64,000 nucleotides of DNA. Source: Apoderus coryli (taxonomy: Eukaryota > Arthropoda > Insecta > Coleoptera > Attelabidae). The notes below the pieces were generated by a model. The model did not search any database. It worked only from the letters and a program-made list of their open reading frames with translations, and was not told the origin of the DNA. The DNA lies in assembly GCA_911728435.2 (NCBI GenBank), contig OU452202.1, forward strand, positions 25,833,135 through 25,897,134, written 5' to 3'. The position numbers and the translations under genes are program-made. This document shows, one piece after another, positions 1 to 11,493 of the stretch; the stretch's first letter is position 1; every line of letters begins with the position of its first letter.

Positions 1-484
1 CAACATTTTAATTAATATGTGCTGTTAGTTTGCTAATAAACATAATTTAAAATTTAAGTCAGGTATTTTGTAAATGCTTATTAACATAATTAGAGTCAAA
101 TACTAAAAGTGTGTCAAATTCAAACAAACAATTTAATATGCAAAAAATAAAGCCTTCACTGTTGCTAGGCAATCAGTAATATCACAATGTGCTTATTATT
201 ATGTGAATTTAAACTGTATGTATAATATGGTTGGAAAACAAACGAAACGATGAATGCTTATATAGAGTATACCGGGAGATCATCAGATAGTGGTTGATTT
301 CATGGTTGATCCAAATTTGGTACAAAAATATGTTTCGGGAACATTGAGCGTAGGTAAAAGGTTTAGAAAAGCGTTCAAAGTTTTGAAAAATTTATAGGTA
401 CCTATTTCTTAAACTTATCCGAAATAATGAATAACTTTTCATTGGTTAAATAAAGTAGGTATAACTATAAAATTAATTTGTGTC
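1..484. other. AT-rich stretch with no recognised gene
   Basis: No coding frame, RNA gene or clear repeat could be supported here. The segment ends at the first copy of a 10-bp target-site duplication, cgtaaatata at 485-494, that belongs to the neighbouring retroelement. Confidence 0.5.
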
Positions 485-494
485 CGTAAATATA

Positions 495-986
495 TTTTTT
501 TTTATTAGTTTAATGTCGCATCAACCTCCTAGGTTATTAGCGACGGATCAGTTTCATAGCAAAATACAAATATGACAAATATAACAATGACAATAATAAA
601 AACTATGTAAATATTTGTTTGTTCGATTGTAAATTTAGAGCTTATTTTTAATGTTAAGTGCGGATATGAATTTAAATATGTTTGGTATGTGTTCTTCTTT
701 GCTCAATAATTCTTCAATATTTTCTGGGAGGTTCAGTGATGTTCTTAGTTGTCTTGTTCCTTCTTGTTCGCTAAGTAGATGTTCGATGGATAGCGTCAGA
801 TTGCAAAATTCACATATTGGCCTTTCTGATTGTGTAATAAGAAATTCGTGTGTAAGTTTTGTGTGGCCTATCCTTATTCTTGTAGGAGTTTACTTGCTGG
901 CGTCTGTGTTTCGATGAAAATTTCCAAGGTTTGGTTGACTTCTTGACTTTGGAAAGTTTTGATTGTGATTGACTGCATATATTTTG
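495..986 (-). mobile_element. 5'-truncated I/Jockey-like LINE tail with target duplication
   Basis: On the minus strand the interrupted frame reads as the end of a LINE pol protein after the RNase H domain: a stretch RIRIGHTKLTHEFLI followed by a zinc-knuckle-like CEFC...EHLLSE. Frames shift, so it is not translatable. The 3' end is an A-run (T-run 495-503) preceded by AATAA. The ten bases cgtaaatata flank it at 485-494 and 987-996, which is what target-primed insertion leaves. Only about 490 bp remain, so most of pol and all of any ORF1 are missing. The domain organisation matches the better preserved copy at 49288-50863. The clade is inferred. Confidence 0.8.
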
Positions 987-1020
987 CGTAAATATAAATG
1001 AAAAATAATTTCGGGGCATA

Positions 1021-1135
1021 GCGGACAAAATGACTGGTTTTACCTACACAAGGGATTTTGTTTAATTTAGCAGGGCCTCAGTCTAATTCAGTAGAACCAT
1101 GCCTCGGTCTGGTTCTACTGACAGGCCTTGTCCGT
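1021..1135. repeat. Small TA-flanked inverted-repeat element
   Basis: The ends are GCGGACAA (1021-1028) and TTGTCCGT (1128-1135), inverted copies differing at one base and flanked by TA on each side (1019-1020 and 1136-1137). Inside, CAGTAGAACC (1089-1098) pairs with GGTTCTACTG (1111-1120). It looks like a 115-bp non-autonomous mariner-type MITE, but one copy cannot prove mobility. Confidence 0.45.
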
Positions 1136-1137
1136 TA

Positions 1138-1690
1138 AAAGTCTATACTAGGGTTGCCTTTTATATTTCGGGATTTGGCAACCTTAGTGTTGCAATCTGG
1201 CAACTGACAGCTCTATCGTAAAGTTGGACATTTTTGAGGTTATACGTACTCAGAACGTTTTGACATACGAGCGCTATTTGTGTTGTTTACAGTAACTTAA
1301 AAAAATAAATCACATTGGCGTTCGAAATGGGATTTAAAAATAATACAAACTATACTAATAAACCTAGTTTGATAAAATATAACCTATGAAATGTATAATA
1401 AAAAACTTGTAAATGGTGGAAAATGGGTTAAAAAAATCTATTCTTATTCGAAATATGGAATAATTTAAATAAAAATAGCTATACAATACAAATAAAAAAA
1501 ATATTCGAAACTGTGACCCATAGACCATTTATTAATGATAAATATGAAACTATGAGAAACTATTCAATGATTTTTGCAAAACTACGTGTTATTTTTTGAC
1601 ATGGTACCTTTTATTCCTAGCCGCACGAGTATACGAGGGCTTTGAGCATTGAGCAAAATGTTTTTACGTCTAAAATGACCCAATATAGAG
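1138..1690. other. Non-coding AT-rich stretch
   Basis: Nothing recognisable was seen. There are no long frames, and no tandem or inverted repeats above background. Confidence 0.4.
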
Positions 1691-1699
1691 GATCTTTAC

Positions 1700-2130
1700 T
1701 TTGAAGGAAAGAGAACCTTAAAACAGCACTCGGAGATTTTATTAATCAAACGTTCCACGAGATAGACCATCCTATATGCATATTCGGAACAACACAAATA
1801 GAAACTCTAAAAACCCCTTACATTAAAGGTCTTTCAGATAAAATAAAAAGGATAGCTAATAGATTTACCATTCAAATGACTTTCAAAACAAAAAATTATC
1901 TACGTTCATTCTAAACCTGATGATCAAAATCAAAAAATAAAAAATTGGCCAGATATTATATTGCAGAAACAGGTAGGCCACTGAAAGTTAGATTAAAAGA
2001 ACACCAAGACTACATTAGGATAAAGGAATTTCAGATCCGAACACTCGCATCAAACAAGTCGTCAACAGGGATTCTATGGGACAATGCCGAAACTCTATAG
2101 AAGGCGAATCGAACTCCACAACACAAAAAA
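1700..2130 (+). mobile_element. Penelope-like element fragment with GIY-YIG remnant
   Basis: Around 1785-1915 one frame reads a Penelope-type linker, TPYIKGLSDKIKRIANRF, then a stop. A second frame from about 1955 reads YYIAETGRPLKVRLKEHQ, the second half of a GIY-YIG endonuclease (YIG-like YIA and the conserved Arg region), and then ILWDNAE with a terminal RRIELHNTK-like stretch. Penelope elements carry a reverse transcriptase followed by such an endonuclease. Only the 3' part is present, with at least two frame changes. The downstream limit is set by an unrelated reverse-transcriptase scrap. The family is recognised by motif only. Confidence 0.68.
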
Positions 2131-2158
2131 TTCAAAGAGAGAGTTTTCTATCATACAA

Positions 2159-2260
2159 AAACTACGTTCTTAGTGGTATGATCCATGGTTCTGTGTTGGG
2201 CCCTCTACTCGTTCTTTTTCATGTTGAAGACCTGGTTTCCGTCAATTTAAAACATATTAG
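2159..2260 (+). pseudogene. LINE reverse-transcriptase scrap (motif B)
   Basis: A short frame contains GSVLGPLLVLFHVEDL, which matches the LINE reverse-transcriptase motif usually written GVPQGSVLGPLLF...NDL. The preceding GVPQ is degraded to GMIH. It lies directly after the Penelope-like fragment but comes from a different element type. Too short to classify. Confidence 0.6.
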
Positions 2261-2269
2261 TAAGATCTA

Positions 2270-3795
2270 AGAGTTGATTGCTAAGGGATATACGGTTAAT
2301 CTATTGATAAAATAAATAAAATTAAAACTGTACTTTCTACAATTAACAATTTAACATTGTGCGATTAGTTTTGCATATATAACAAGGGTCAGGAAAAAAT
2401 TGTATAACGCGCCCGTTATTGTTCTTTAGACCGGTTGTCAACCGCAAATGTTCCTCTTTTATTAATCGGAGATCATATGACTGAAAACAACTATATATAA
2501 TATTTTTAAAACGCTCAAATGCTAATTGTCAACATTTTTTTGATCAAAATTAGGTGCCTCGAATTTTTTAAGTCCACCGCCGATCGATCGATTTTGTTAC
2601 TGGATCAGAATACACACACATACATATATAGACTTGTGCAGCGAAGCCTTATGTGCAGATAGGGAGGATTTTGTTTAAACTGCATCCCTATTTTACATAC
2701 TACGCTTGTGTTTACATACGGTAGTATAGAGGCTCTATAATGCAGAAATAGATTTCCTTAATAATTCAACTATGGAAATGGTTTCAAGGTCAACACAAAA
2801 AACTTTTATTTAGGTACAGGGTGTCCCAAGATCGTCACATTGATGCATAGACTAGCGTCTGAAGAAACTTGATTCTAAATGCTTCTACATGTTGATTTTT
2901 ACAAATGCGAGTTTAATCTTGTTCTCACTGACAGTTCGCTACATAATTTTTACACCAAGACATTATTAACAGTACATTTTTTCTTAGTCCTATAGAATCA
3001 TCTGATAAAGTATGTCTTTCATATGCTCAAACAGCATTTTTACAACAATTAAAAACTAAGAGCATAATTTGTCATTTCTTATACCTTTGCATTTGGGCAA
3101 TGAACGGCCTGTAGTTTTGTCAAAAACAGCTTAAAGAATCTTAGCTAATTTTGGCTCAAAAATACTATTGGACATGGCGAGAGGAACTGATAAGATTTTG
3201 GGACTCCTAGTGCGTTGGTAAAGGATTCAAAAGGAAGATCAAAAAATTATATTTGCTAAACTGTCAAAAATGGCAAAATTTTCCTGCTGAAGTAGTAGTA
3301 GCAAAAAAAAATGATTGTCCTCAAGGTGTCCCCTAAGGTTTCTAAAATATATAAAATGTGTTATAATCAAAATATAGTAATAAAATTATGAAAATAAAAT
3401 AACGTTCAAAGAAATTAATGTGTACCTATAAAACGTCGTTGATAAATTTTTTTTGTAGCAAAAAATCGAATCGAATCGTCCATGATATAATGAAGAATAC
3501 ATATAGTTTGTTGCTACATATACCATTGAATTGGATACGCACGTATACCTTAACAACGGGAGTGGGTTGGGTAGGTATAAGCAATTCAATTTTTTGCGCA
3601 TATAAAAAAAAAGAAATAATACGTAAACCAAATTGCAAATGATTTTCAGCTTTTGTTCTCTCTTTTATCTCTTATTGTCTTGCCTCAAAGTTTGTGGAAA
3701 CTGTATTATTTCACATCGAACAATCGTATCCAAGATGAGAAATGACATATCATATATCAGTGGTTTCCATTACCTCGAGGTAAAGCTAACTTATA
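2270..3795. other. Non-coding stretch with one CAGGGTGT end
   Basis: No gene was seen. A mariner-type terminus, TA followed by CAGGGTGTCC, begins at 2817. No partner in inverse orientation was found nearby. The stretch ends at the TA that flanks the next element (3794-3795). Confidence 0.4.
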
Positions 3796-6700
3796 CAGGG
3801 TCCACCAAAAAATGGCCTATTCTCGAGAGTGAACCGCATAGTCAAATAAAATTAAAATTGCATAATTTGATTGCTATTTAAGGTTATAGAAAGTGATTTC
3901 AATAAATATGATTGAGAAAAACAAAGCAAAAAAAATTAACCCACAGAATGTTTTTGAAAATTATTTTATTTTTTGGTAAAAAACGCAAAAATTGTGGAAA
4001 CAGTTAGATTTAGGTATAGGGATCATAATGATAACTTTATTTTATTTGATCGAAAGTATACAAAAAATCCATAAACTATATTTGATTTGAAAAAATATAA
4101 CTTTGATACGCCACACATTTCTGAAAAACTCACAATTTTTTGCGATTTTAGTTTTTATTTATTTCTGGCATTATTTCTACAAATATACAAAAAATGAGAA
4201 GCACTTTTTTTATTTTTTGAGGAGAATCATATAGCGTTTCCAAATTTTCACTAAGCCGTTTCGTTTTCGAAAAACCATCATCAACTTCGTTTTTTTTTTA
4301 AGGCAATTTTCGATTCAAAAATGGTTTAAACAAGTTTTCAGTATTTTTAGCTGTTATTTAAAAGTATTCAAGAACAATCGCTATAGTCTGGCACTTATTT
4401 TGCGTAAAACATTCATCTGAGAAAGGCGTTTTTTTAATAAATTCAAAAATTGCAACTAAATTTAAAAAACCGCGTATATAATAAAATGTATCTACTGAGA
4501 GAGAAGTGTCAAACTATGGCGATTTTGCTTGGATAGTATTAAATAACAGCTAAAAACACTGAACTAGTGATATACCACCTATTTTTTAATTGAAAATGGC
4601 TTTAAATTTCGTTAAAAAAGTGTGGATAACCAAAATATCCACTTTTATGAAAAAGTGTAAATTTACAAACTTTTACGAAATTTCGTTAAAAAAGTGTGAA
4701 TAACCAAAAAGTGTAAATATACAAAGTTTTCACGAAATTTCGTAAAAAAATGTGAATAGTCAAAATTTACACTTTTTTATGAAATTCCACAAAAAAAAGT
4801 GTACATTTACAAACTTTTTACGAAATTTCGCAGAAAAGTGTACATTTACATACTTATTTCATAAAAAAAGTGTGAATTTTGAAATAAGACGGGGTCCTTC
4901 AACGCTTTTTTATGAAATTTCGCAAAAAAAGTGTAAATTTACAAATTGTCTAAGAAATTTCGTAAAAAACTGTGAATAACAATCTTATACTTTTTTTATG
5001 AAATTTTGCAAAAAAGTGTAAATATACAAAGTTTTTACGAAATTTCGTTAAAAAAATGTGAATAACCAAAAAGTGTAAATATACAAAGTTTTCACGAAAT
5101 TTCGTAAAAAATTGTGAATAGTCAAAATTTACACTTTTTTATGAAATTCCACAAAAAAAGTGTACATTTACAAACTTTTTACGAAATTTCGCAGAAAAGT
5201 GTACATTTACATACTTATTTCATAAAAAAAGTGTGAATTTTGAAATAAGACGGGGTCCTTCAACGCTTTTTTATGAAATTTCGCAAAAAAAGTGTAAATT
5301 TATAAATTGTCTAAGAAATTTCGTAAAAAACTGTAAATAACCAAAATTTTATACTTTTTTATGAAATTTTGCAAAAAAGTGTAAATATACAAAGTTTTTA
5401 CGAAATTTCGTTAAAAAAGTGTGAATAACCAAAAAGTGTAAATATACAAAGTTTTCACGAAATTTCGTAAAAAATTGTGAATAGTCAAAATTTACACTTT
5501 TTTATGAAATTCCACAAAAAAAGTGTACATTTACAAACTTTTTACAAAATTTCGCAGAAAAGTGTACATTTACATACTTATTTCATAAAAAAAGTGTGAA
5601 TTTTGAAATAAGACGGGGTCCTTCAACGCTTTTTTATGAAATTTCGCAAAAAAAGTGTAAATTTACAAATTGTCTAAGAAATTTCGTAAAAAACTGTAAA
5701 TAACCAAAATTTTATACTTTTTTATGAAATTTTGCAAAAAAGTGTAAATATACAAAGTTTTTACGAAATTTCGTTAAAAAAGTGTGAATAACCAAAAAGT
5801 GTAAATATACAAAGTTTTCACGAAATTTCGTAAAAAATTGTGAATAGTCAAAATTTACACTTTTTTATGAAATTCCACAAAAAAAGTGTACATTTACAAA
5901 CTTTTTACGAAATTTCGCAGAAAAGTGTACATTTACATACTTATTTCATAAAAAAAGTGTGAATTTTGAAAAAAAGTAGGACGGGGTCTTTCAACGCTTT
6001 TTTATGAAATTTCTCAAAAAAAGTGTAAATTTACACATTTTTTAAGAAATTTCGTTAAAAAACTGTGAATAACCAACATTTTATACTTTTTTTATGAAAT
6101 TTGGGAAATAAGTGTAAATACACAAAGTTTTTACGAAATTTTGACTATTCACACCTTTTTTATGAAATCCCAAAAAAAAATGTGTACATTTACAAACTTT
6201 TTACGAAATTTCGCAGAAAAGTGTACATTTACATACTGATCTCATAAAAAAAGTGTCAATTTTGAAAACAAGTAGGACGGGGTCCTTCAACGCTTTATTA
6301 TGAAATTTCTCAAAAAAAGTGTAAATTTACAAATTTTTTAAGAAATTTCGTAAAAAACTGTGAATAACCATATTTTTATACTTTTTTATGAAATTTTGCA
6401 AAAAAGTGTAAATATACAAATTTTTTACGAAATTTTGACTATTCACACTTTTTCATGAAATTCCACAAAAAAAGTGTACATTTACAAACTTTTTACGAAA
6501 TTTCGCAAAAAAGTGTACATTTACAAACTTTTTTCATAAAAAAAGTGTGATTTTGAAAAAAAGTACGACGGGTCCTTCAACGCTTTTTTATGAAATTTCG
6601 CAAAAAAAGTGCAAATTTACAAACTTTTTACGAAATTTCGCAAAAAAGTGTGCTTTTACAAATTTGTAAACTTGATTGAAAATGGCTTTAAATTTAACAT

Positions 6701-7140
6701 TAAAAAATCTAGGGCCGTATTTAAAAAACCGAAGTTGATGATGGTTTTTCAAAAACGAAACGTTGTAAACGCTAAATTTTCCTCCTCAAAAATTAACTAT
6801 AAGAAAGTGCTTTTAATTTTTTTATATCTGTAAAAATAATGTCAGAAATAAATAAAAACTAAAATCGCAAAAAATCGTTTATTCAAGAATTCTCGAAAAC
6901 GGTTAAAGTTAGTTTAATTTTGAAAACCCTATTTAAAAGGTGTTTAAATTGTACAAGTTTTCTCTAATTTAACCGACATTGTAACTCCTACCGTTTCATA
7001 GATGCTATCCCATTTTTATCTTGTTGCCAGATCAAATTAACCCACTGTCTTACCCATACATATAAGTTTCACGAAAAAATAGAACAGGAATGTGAAACCG
7101 AGATACCCACAGTAACAACCAATTCTGGACAGACACCCTG
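3796..7140. mobile_element. TA-flanked inverted-repeat element enclosing a satellite array
   Basis: The left end is CAGGGTCCACC (from 3796) after TA. The right end, read inversely, is CAGGGTGTCTG (to 7140), with TA at 7141-7142. Further in, about 150 bp at 4136-4289 recurs inverted at 6731-6874; both arms share CCATCATCAACTTCG and TTTTTATTTATTTCTG in matching order. Between the arms lies the palindrome-rich array (4600-6680). No transposase frame is present, so the element would be non-autonomous. The outer terminal match is only about six bases, so the outer borders are less certain than the inner arms. Confidence 0.6.
4600..6680. repeat. Tandem array of palindromic modules, ~362-bp higher-order unit
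   Basis: The array is built of short modules such as ACGAAATTTCGT (a perfect palindrome), GTGTAAATTTACAAAC and AAAAGTGTGAATAACC. The marker GACGGGGTCC or a close variant falls at 4888, 5249, 5612, 5980, 6276 and 6567. This gives steps of 361, 363 and 368, then 296 and 291 where a subunit is lost. The central units are very similar to each other, the outer ones less so. Short apparent reading frames here come from the repeat and are not genes. Confidence 0.92.
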
Positions 7141-7142
7141 TA

Positions 7143-7960
7143 CATTTTAACCTTTTAAGAGCAGGTTTGAAACTAATATTCGCACCTTAATAGTGAATAA
7201 AATTTTAATTGATTCTAAAACAAGAAGTTATATTTTGGTACATCTTCTAAATATTTAAGCATCTGACTAATAGGTCCCCAACATTGAATGACTAAGAAAA
7301 GACCCGACTGCTGTCTCTCCGAGGGAGACACACGCATCAATAAATCAGTTTATTTTCGTTTGCCACAACTCTCGAACTAATTGGTTGAGATTTTAAATGG
7401 TTTGTTTTCATGTTTTGAAGAGTGTATAATAAACATTAAAGACAAACAGGTTTTTTTGATATATGGACGTTAATTTTTTTATTATACATTGTTTTTTTTT
7501 TAATATGCATTACCAAATTATATGTCAGGCTTGCAGGCTAAACACATCAGAAAAAGTAAAGAGAAGAAAATAAAGAGGGATCATTATTTTGCAATCTGGT
7601 CACAGTTGCAAGCCCTTAAATGGAAATTTTTTTATTATTAACAGCAAAATATCACTTAGATAAACAAACAACGTCATGCGTTACATAAGCTTATATATAA
7701 ACAAAATTAAAACAAACACCATATGCATAACCATAGCATATTTAAAAAAGTTCCTTTAAACATAAGCCCAGTGTGACTTTATTTATGGACTTGCTGATGG
7801 GAATGATGCACTAGAAAATAGGCACATACATACCTACATTCAAAGGTTTCCTAATCGTAGTGCACCTGGTAGAAGAATTGACGGCACATTGAAACAAAAA
7901 GGCAAGTGCTGAACATGATTGACGAAAATCATACATTGAAGGTAAGATTACGTTAAAATT
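7143..7960. other. Non-coding AT-rich stretch
   Basis: Nothing recognisable apart from homopolymer runs around 7470-7500. The stretch separates the first satellite element from a LINE tail. Confidence 0.4.
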
Positions 7961-7964
7961 TAGG

Positions 7965-8410
7965 GGTATCTGGTACATTGCGGCCTGATGGTCTATTGTG
8001 GCCCCTGTCTTGAGTTACTTGATCTGTGTCCAAGTTACAACTCTCTATCAAGTTCTAGAGCTCTTATGAACTCCAGTAGCTTGGCTGGTTTCAAGGACAA
8101 CACGTCTCCATCTTACACGATTTCATGCGCCAAGTGTTGGCTTCTGATAGCTGCGCATTCTGTTACTGGTGATCAGGAGTTTCTTTCTGCTCCGTACAGA
8201 ATCTCCATCCGTCGCTCTCTTCTAGGCCTAATCTTGCCATATGTTTCCTAAAGCGACAATATCCTGTAAGAATACGTAGGCCGTTCTTACTGAGATCCAA
8301 ACAGATTTTAGATCTTTCATTGTTGAAGTTTCCAAGGAATTTTTGAAATGCAGGAAGATTTTTCAAGAGTACTGCTCTATCTGTTTCCTTCTTAATTCTG
8401 AACTTCTCCT
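7965..8410 (-). mobile_element. Jockey/R1-like LINE 3' end, truncated by satellite
   Basis: On the minus strand the frame reads LSKNGLRILTGYCRFRKH, then CRFCTEQKETPDH-like residues. This is the post-RNase H segment of Jockey/R1-type pol proteins, which normally carries a C-x2-C...H-x-C knuckle. After a frame change it continues as AKLLEFIRALELDREL and ends with a short 3' region near 7965. At the other side (8411) the sequence switches abruptly to the satellite array, so the array cut the LINE or expanded into it. Not functional. Confidence 0.68.
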
Positions 8411-10180
8411 GTTTACGAAATTTCGTTAAAAATGTGTGAATAACCAAAATTTACACATTTTTTATGAAATTTCGCAAAAAAAAATGTAAATTTACAAACT
8501 TTTTACAAAATTTCGTAAAAAAGTGTGAATAACCAAAATTTACACTTTTTTACATTATTTCGCCAAGAAATGTAAATATACAACAAGCTTTTTACGAAAT
8601 TTTTTAGAGAATTTTGAAAAAAAGTAGGACGGGGTCGCTTTTTTGTGAAATTACACAATAAAAAATTGTAAATTTACAAACTTTTTACAAAATTTCGTAA
8701 AAAAAGTGTGAATAACCAAAATTTCCACTTTTTTACATTATTTTGCAAAAAAACTGAAAATTTACAACGAGCTTGTTGAAAAAAAGTAGGACGGGGTCGC
8801 TTTTTTGTGAAATTACAAAAAAAAAATTGTAAATTTACAAACTTTTTACAAAATTTCGTAAAAAAAGTGTGAATAACCAAAATTTCCACTTTTTCACATT
8901 ATTTTGCAAAAAAACTGAAAATTTACAACGAGCTTGTTGAAAAAAAGTAGGACGGGGCCGCTTTTTTGTGAAATTACAAAAAAAAAATTGTAAATTTACA
9001 AACTTTTTACAAAATTTCGTAAAAAAGTGTGAATAACCAAAATTTACACTTTTTTACATTATTTTGCCAAGAAATGTAAATTTTCAACAAGCTTTTTACA
9101 AAATTTTGTAAAGAATTTTGAAAAAAAGTAGGGCGGGGTCGCTTTTTTGTGAAATTACACAAAAAAAAATTGTAAATTTACAAACTTTTTACAAAATTTC
9201 GTAAAAAAAGTGTGAATAACCAAAATTTCCACTTTTTTACATTATTTTGCAAAAAACTGTAAATTTACAACAAGCTTGTTGAAAAAAAGTAGGACGGGGT
9301 CGCTTTTTTGTGAAATTAGCCAAAAAAAATGTAAATTTACAAACTATTTAAAAAATTTCGTAAAAAAGTGTGAATAACCAAAATTTACACTTTTCTACAT
9401 TATTTTGCCAAGAAATGTAAATTTTCAACAAGCTTTTTACGAAATTTTGTAAAGAATTTTGAAAAAAAGTAGGACGGGGTCACTTTTTTGTGAAATTACA
9501 CAAAAAAAATTGTAAATTTACAAACTTTTTACAAAATTTCGTAAAAAAAGTGTGAATAACCAAAATTTCCACTTTTTTACATTATTTTGCAAAAAACTGT
9601 AAATTTACAACAAGCTTGTTGAAAAAAAGTAGGACGGGGTCGCTTTTTTGTGAAATTACCCAAAAAAATTGTAAATTTACAAACTTTTTACGAAATTTCG
9701 TAAAAACGTATGAATCAATCAATCAAAATTTACACTTTTTTACTTAAGTGTTAGTATGTTACTTCTACGAAATGTCGTAAAAAAGTGTTTATTTTGAAAA
9801 AAAAGTAGGACGGGGTTCTTCAAAGTTTTTTTTATGAAATTTCGCAAAAAAGTGTAAATTTACAACAAAATTTTGACGAAATCTCTCCAAAAAAAGTGTG
9901 GATTTTGAAAAAAAATAGGACGTGGTCCTCTACCCTTTCGTACCTTTGAAATTAATTTTTAAAAATGCAAATAGTGCTTAGTAAATCCTGGCAATTAATG
10001 TCAATCCTGTGAAATCCTTAAACCTTACGAAAGTTTCGCAAAAATTAAATAACCAAAAATTACACATTTTTTTAATAAACTTCGCAAAAAAAGTGTAAAT
10101 TTACATTTTTTTACGCAATTTCGTTAAAAAAGTGTGAATAACCAAAATTTACACTTTTTCGTATTACAAGTGTGACTTTT
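8411..10180. repeat. Second palindrome-rich array with alternating 161/180-bp units
   Basis: It is related to the array at 4600-6680 (same TTACGAAATTTCG, GTGTGAATAACC and GTAGGACGGGGTC modules) but differently organised. The GGACGGGG marker recurs at about 8628, 8790, 8951, 9131, 9293, 9473, 9633 and 9809. Spacings are 162, 161, 180, 162, 180, 160 and 176. From 8790 on, units of about 161 and 180 alternate, giving a dimer of about 341 bp. The array decays after 9919. Confidence 0.9.
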
Positions 10181-11490
10181 AAAAAAAGGAAACTTTAAAC
10201 CTGTATCATTTTCCAGAATTTTTCTGTTCAAATTTAAAATTCCCGATGATAGTGGAGAATACGTGGAGACCCAATCGTTGCCAACCCTGAACCCTGTGCT
10301 ATTTTTGTATGTAAATCAGGAATCTTTAACAAAAATCCGTTAAATTTCTTTTATCAAATTTATTCGCATCATAAAGCAAATGATAAAATAACATATTATA
10401 TTGCCAATTTGATTAATTTGCTTCCAAGGCTGCGCCTATCTATTTTTGGTACATTTGAATTGATTAAAGAGCAAACAACCGGGTCAAATAAAACAACAAT
10501 AAAAAACGGTTTGATTTTATGTAATTTTGTGTCAATTTTTAAGTTATATTTGTCCGCTATGTGTATTTATTTTGAATACACAAAAACCATAAAATTATAC
10601 CGTGCGTATGATGTACAGGGTGGCACACGAAACATCAATTATCCCTTGGTCTGGAAAATAGAGGTTAATTCGTATTTCTTAAATAAAATATACAGGGTGT
10701 GTCAATCTTAAAATAGAGGTATCATTTTTTATGTTGCATTTACCGTGAAATATTTTTTTACGAATTATGGTGACCCTAAAGCATTTTAATGTTTTTTTCA
10801 AAAAGTTCCAAACAAATAAAAAGTCTTCAAAAAACACTTAATTGTCGCATAAATTATTTATTTTTTTAATAAACACGTGTCAATTGGTCAATAGCTAAAC
10901 AAATACGACGTAGGACCTGCAAAATCCACCAGTATGAAGAAACCAAGCAACAACAAAGCCCTATTGTCCCATTTTTTGCTTATTTGAAAATTATTTATAG
11001 CAGTAAAGGTCAAGAGTATATTAGATATTAACAAAGCTATTTATTTTTGTTAAAGATTCTTGATTTACCTAGAAAAATAGCACATCAGGGTTCAGGGGTC
11101 ACAACAATACTATACCTAATCCTAATCCATGTCTTCTATATGTTTCCAAGCCAAACTCAATAATTAAAATTACTTGGATCTACTAAACAAATGATACGGA
11201 TTGACGTCAAAGCTACAATTATGTAGCAAGTAGTTGCATGAAATTTGGTAAATGTACGGTGTCCTATTTTCTCTTTACATGATAATTATGTTGATTCTTG
11301 TTTTACTAGAGAGAAAATAACAAGCCGGGCTACGTGATAATCTACACACAACCCAGAATGTAATATAGCGCTATTTCTGTTGTTTATCAGAGTTAATATT
11401 ATAGGTCGATCATCCACGTTGCCTGCCTCAAGGATCTATGTAGTATACCTACTTATATTGTTTTCATTTTCGTCGAGAAAAGTTTTAACT
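10181..11490. other. Non-coding stretch with two CAGGGTG ends
   Basis: No gene was recognised. Mariner-type termini preceded by TA occur near 10617 (CAGGGTGGC) and 10693 (CAGGGTGTG), in the same orientation. A 100-codon open frame at 10409-10711 has no recognisable motif. Confidence 0.4.
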
Positions 11491-11493
11491 ATA

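Noticed and set aside
4752..4979. Lys/Phe-rich frames in the satellite arrays (also 6609-6833, 8674-8889)
   Set aside because: They are periodic translations of the repeat units, with no conservation of frame between units.
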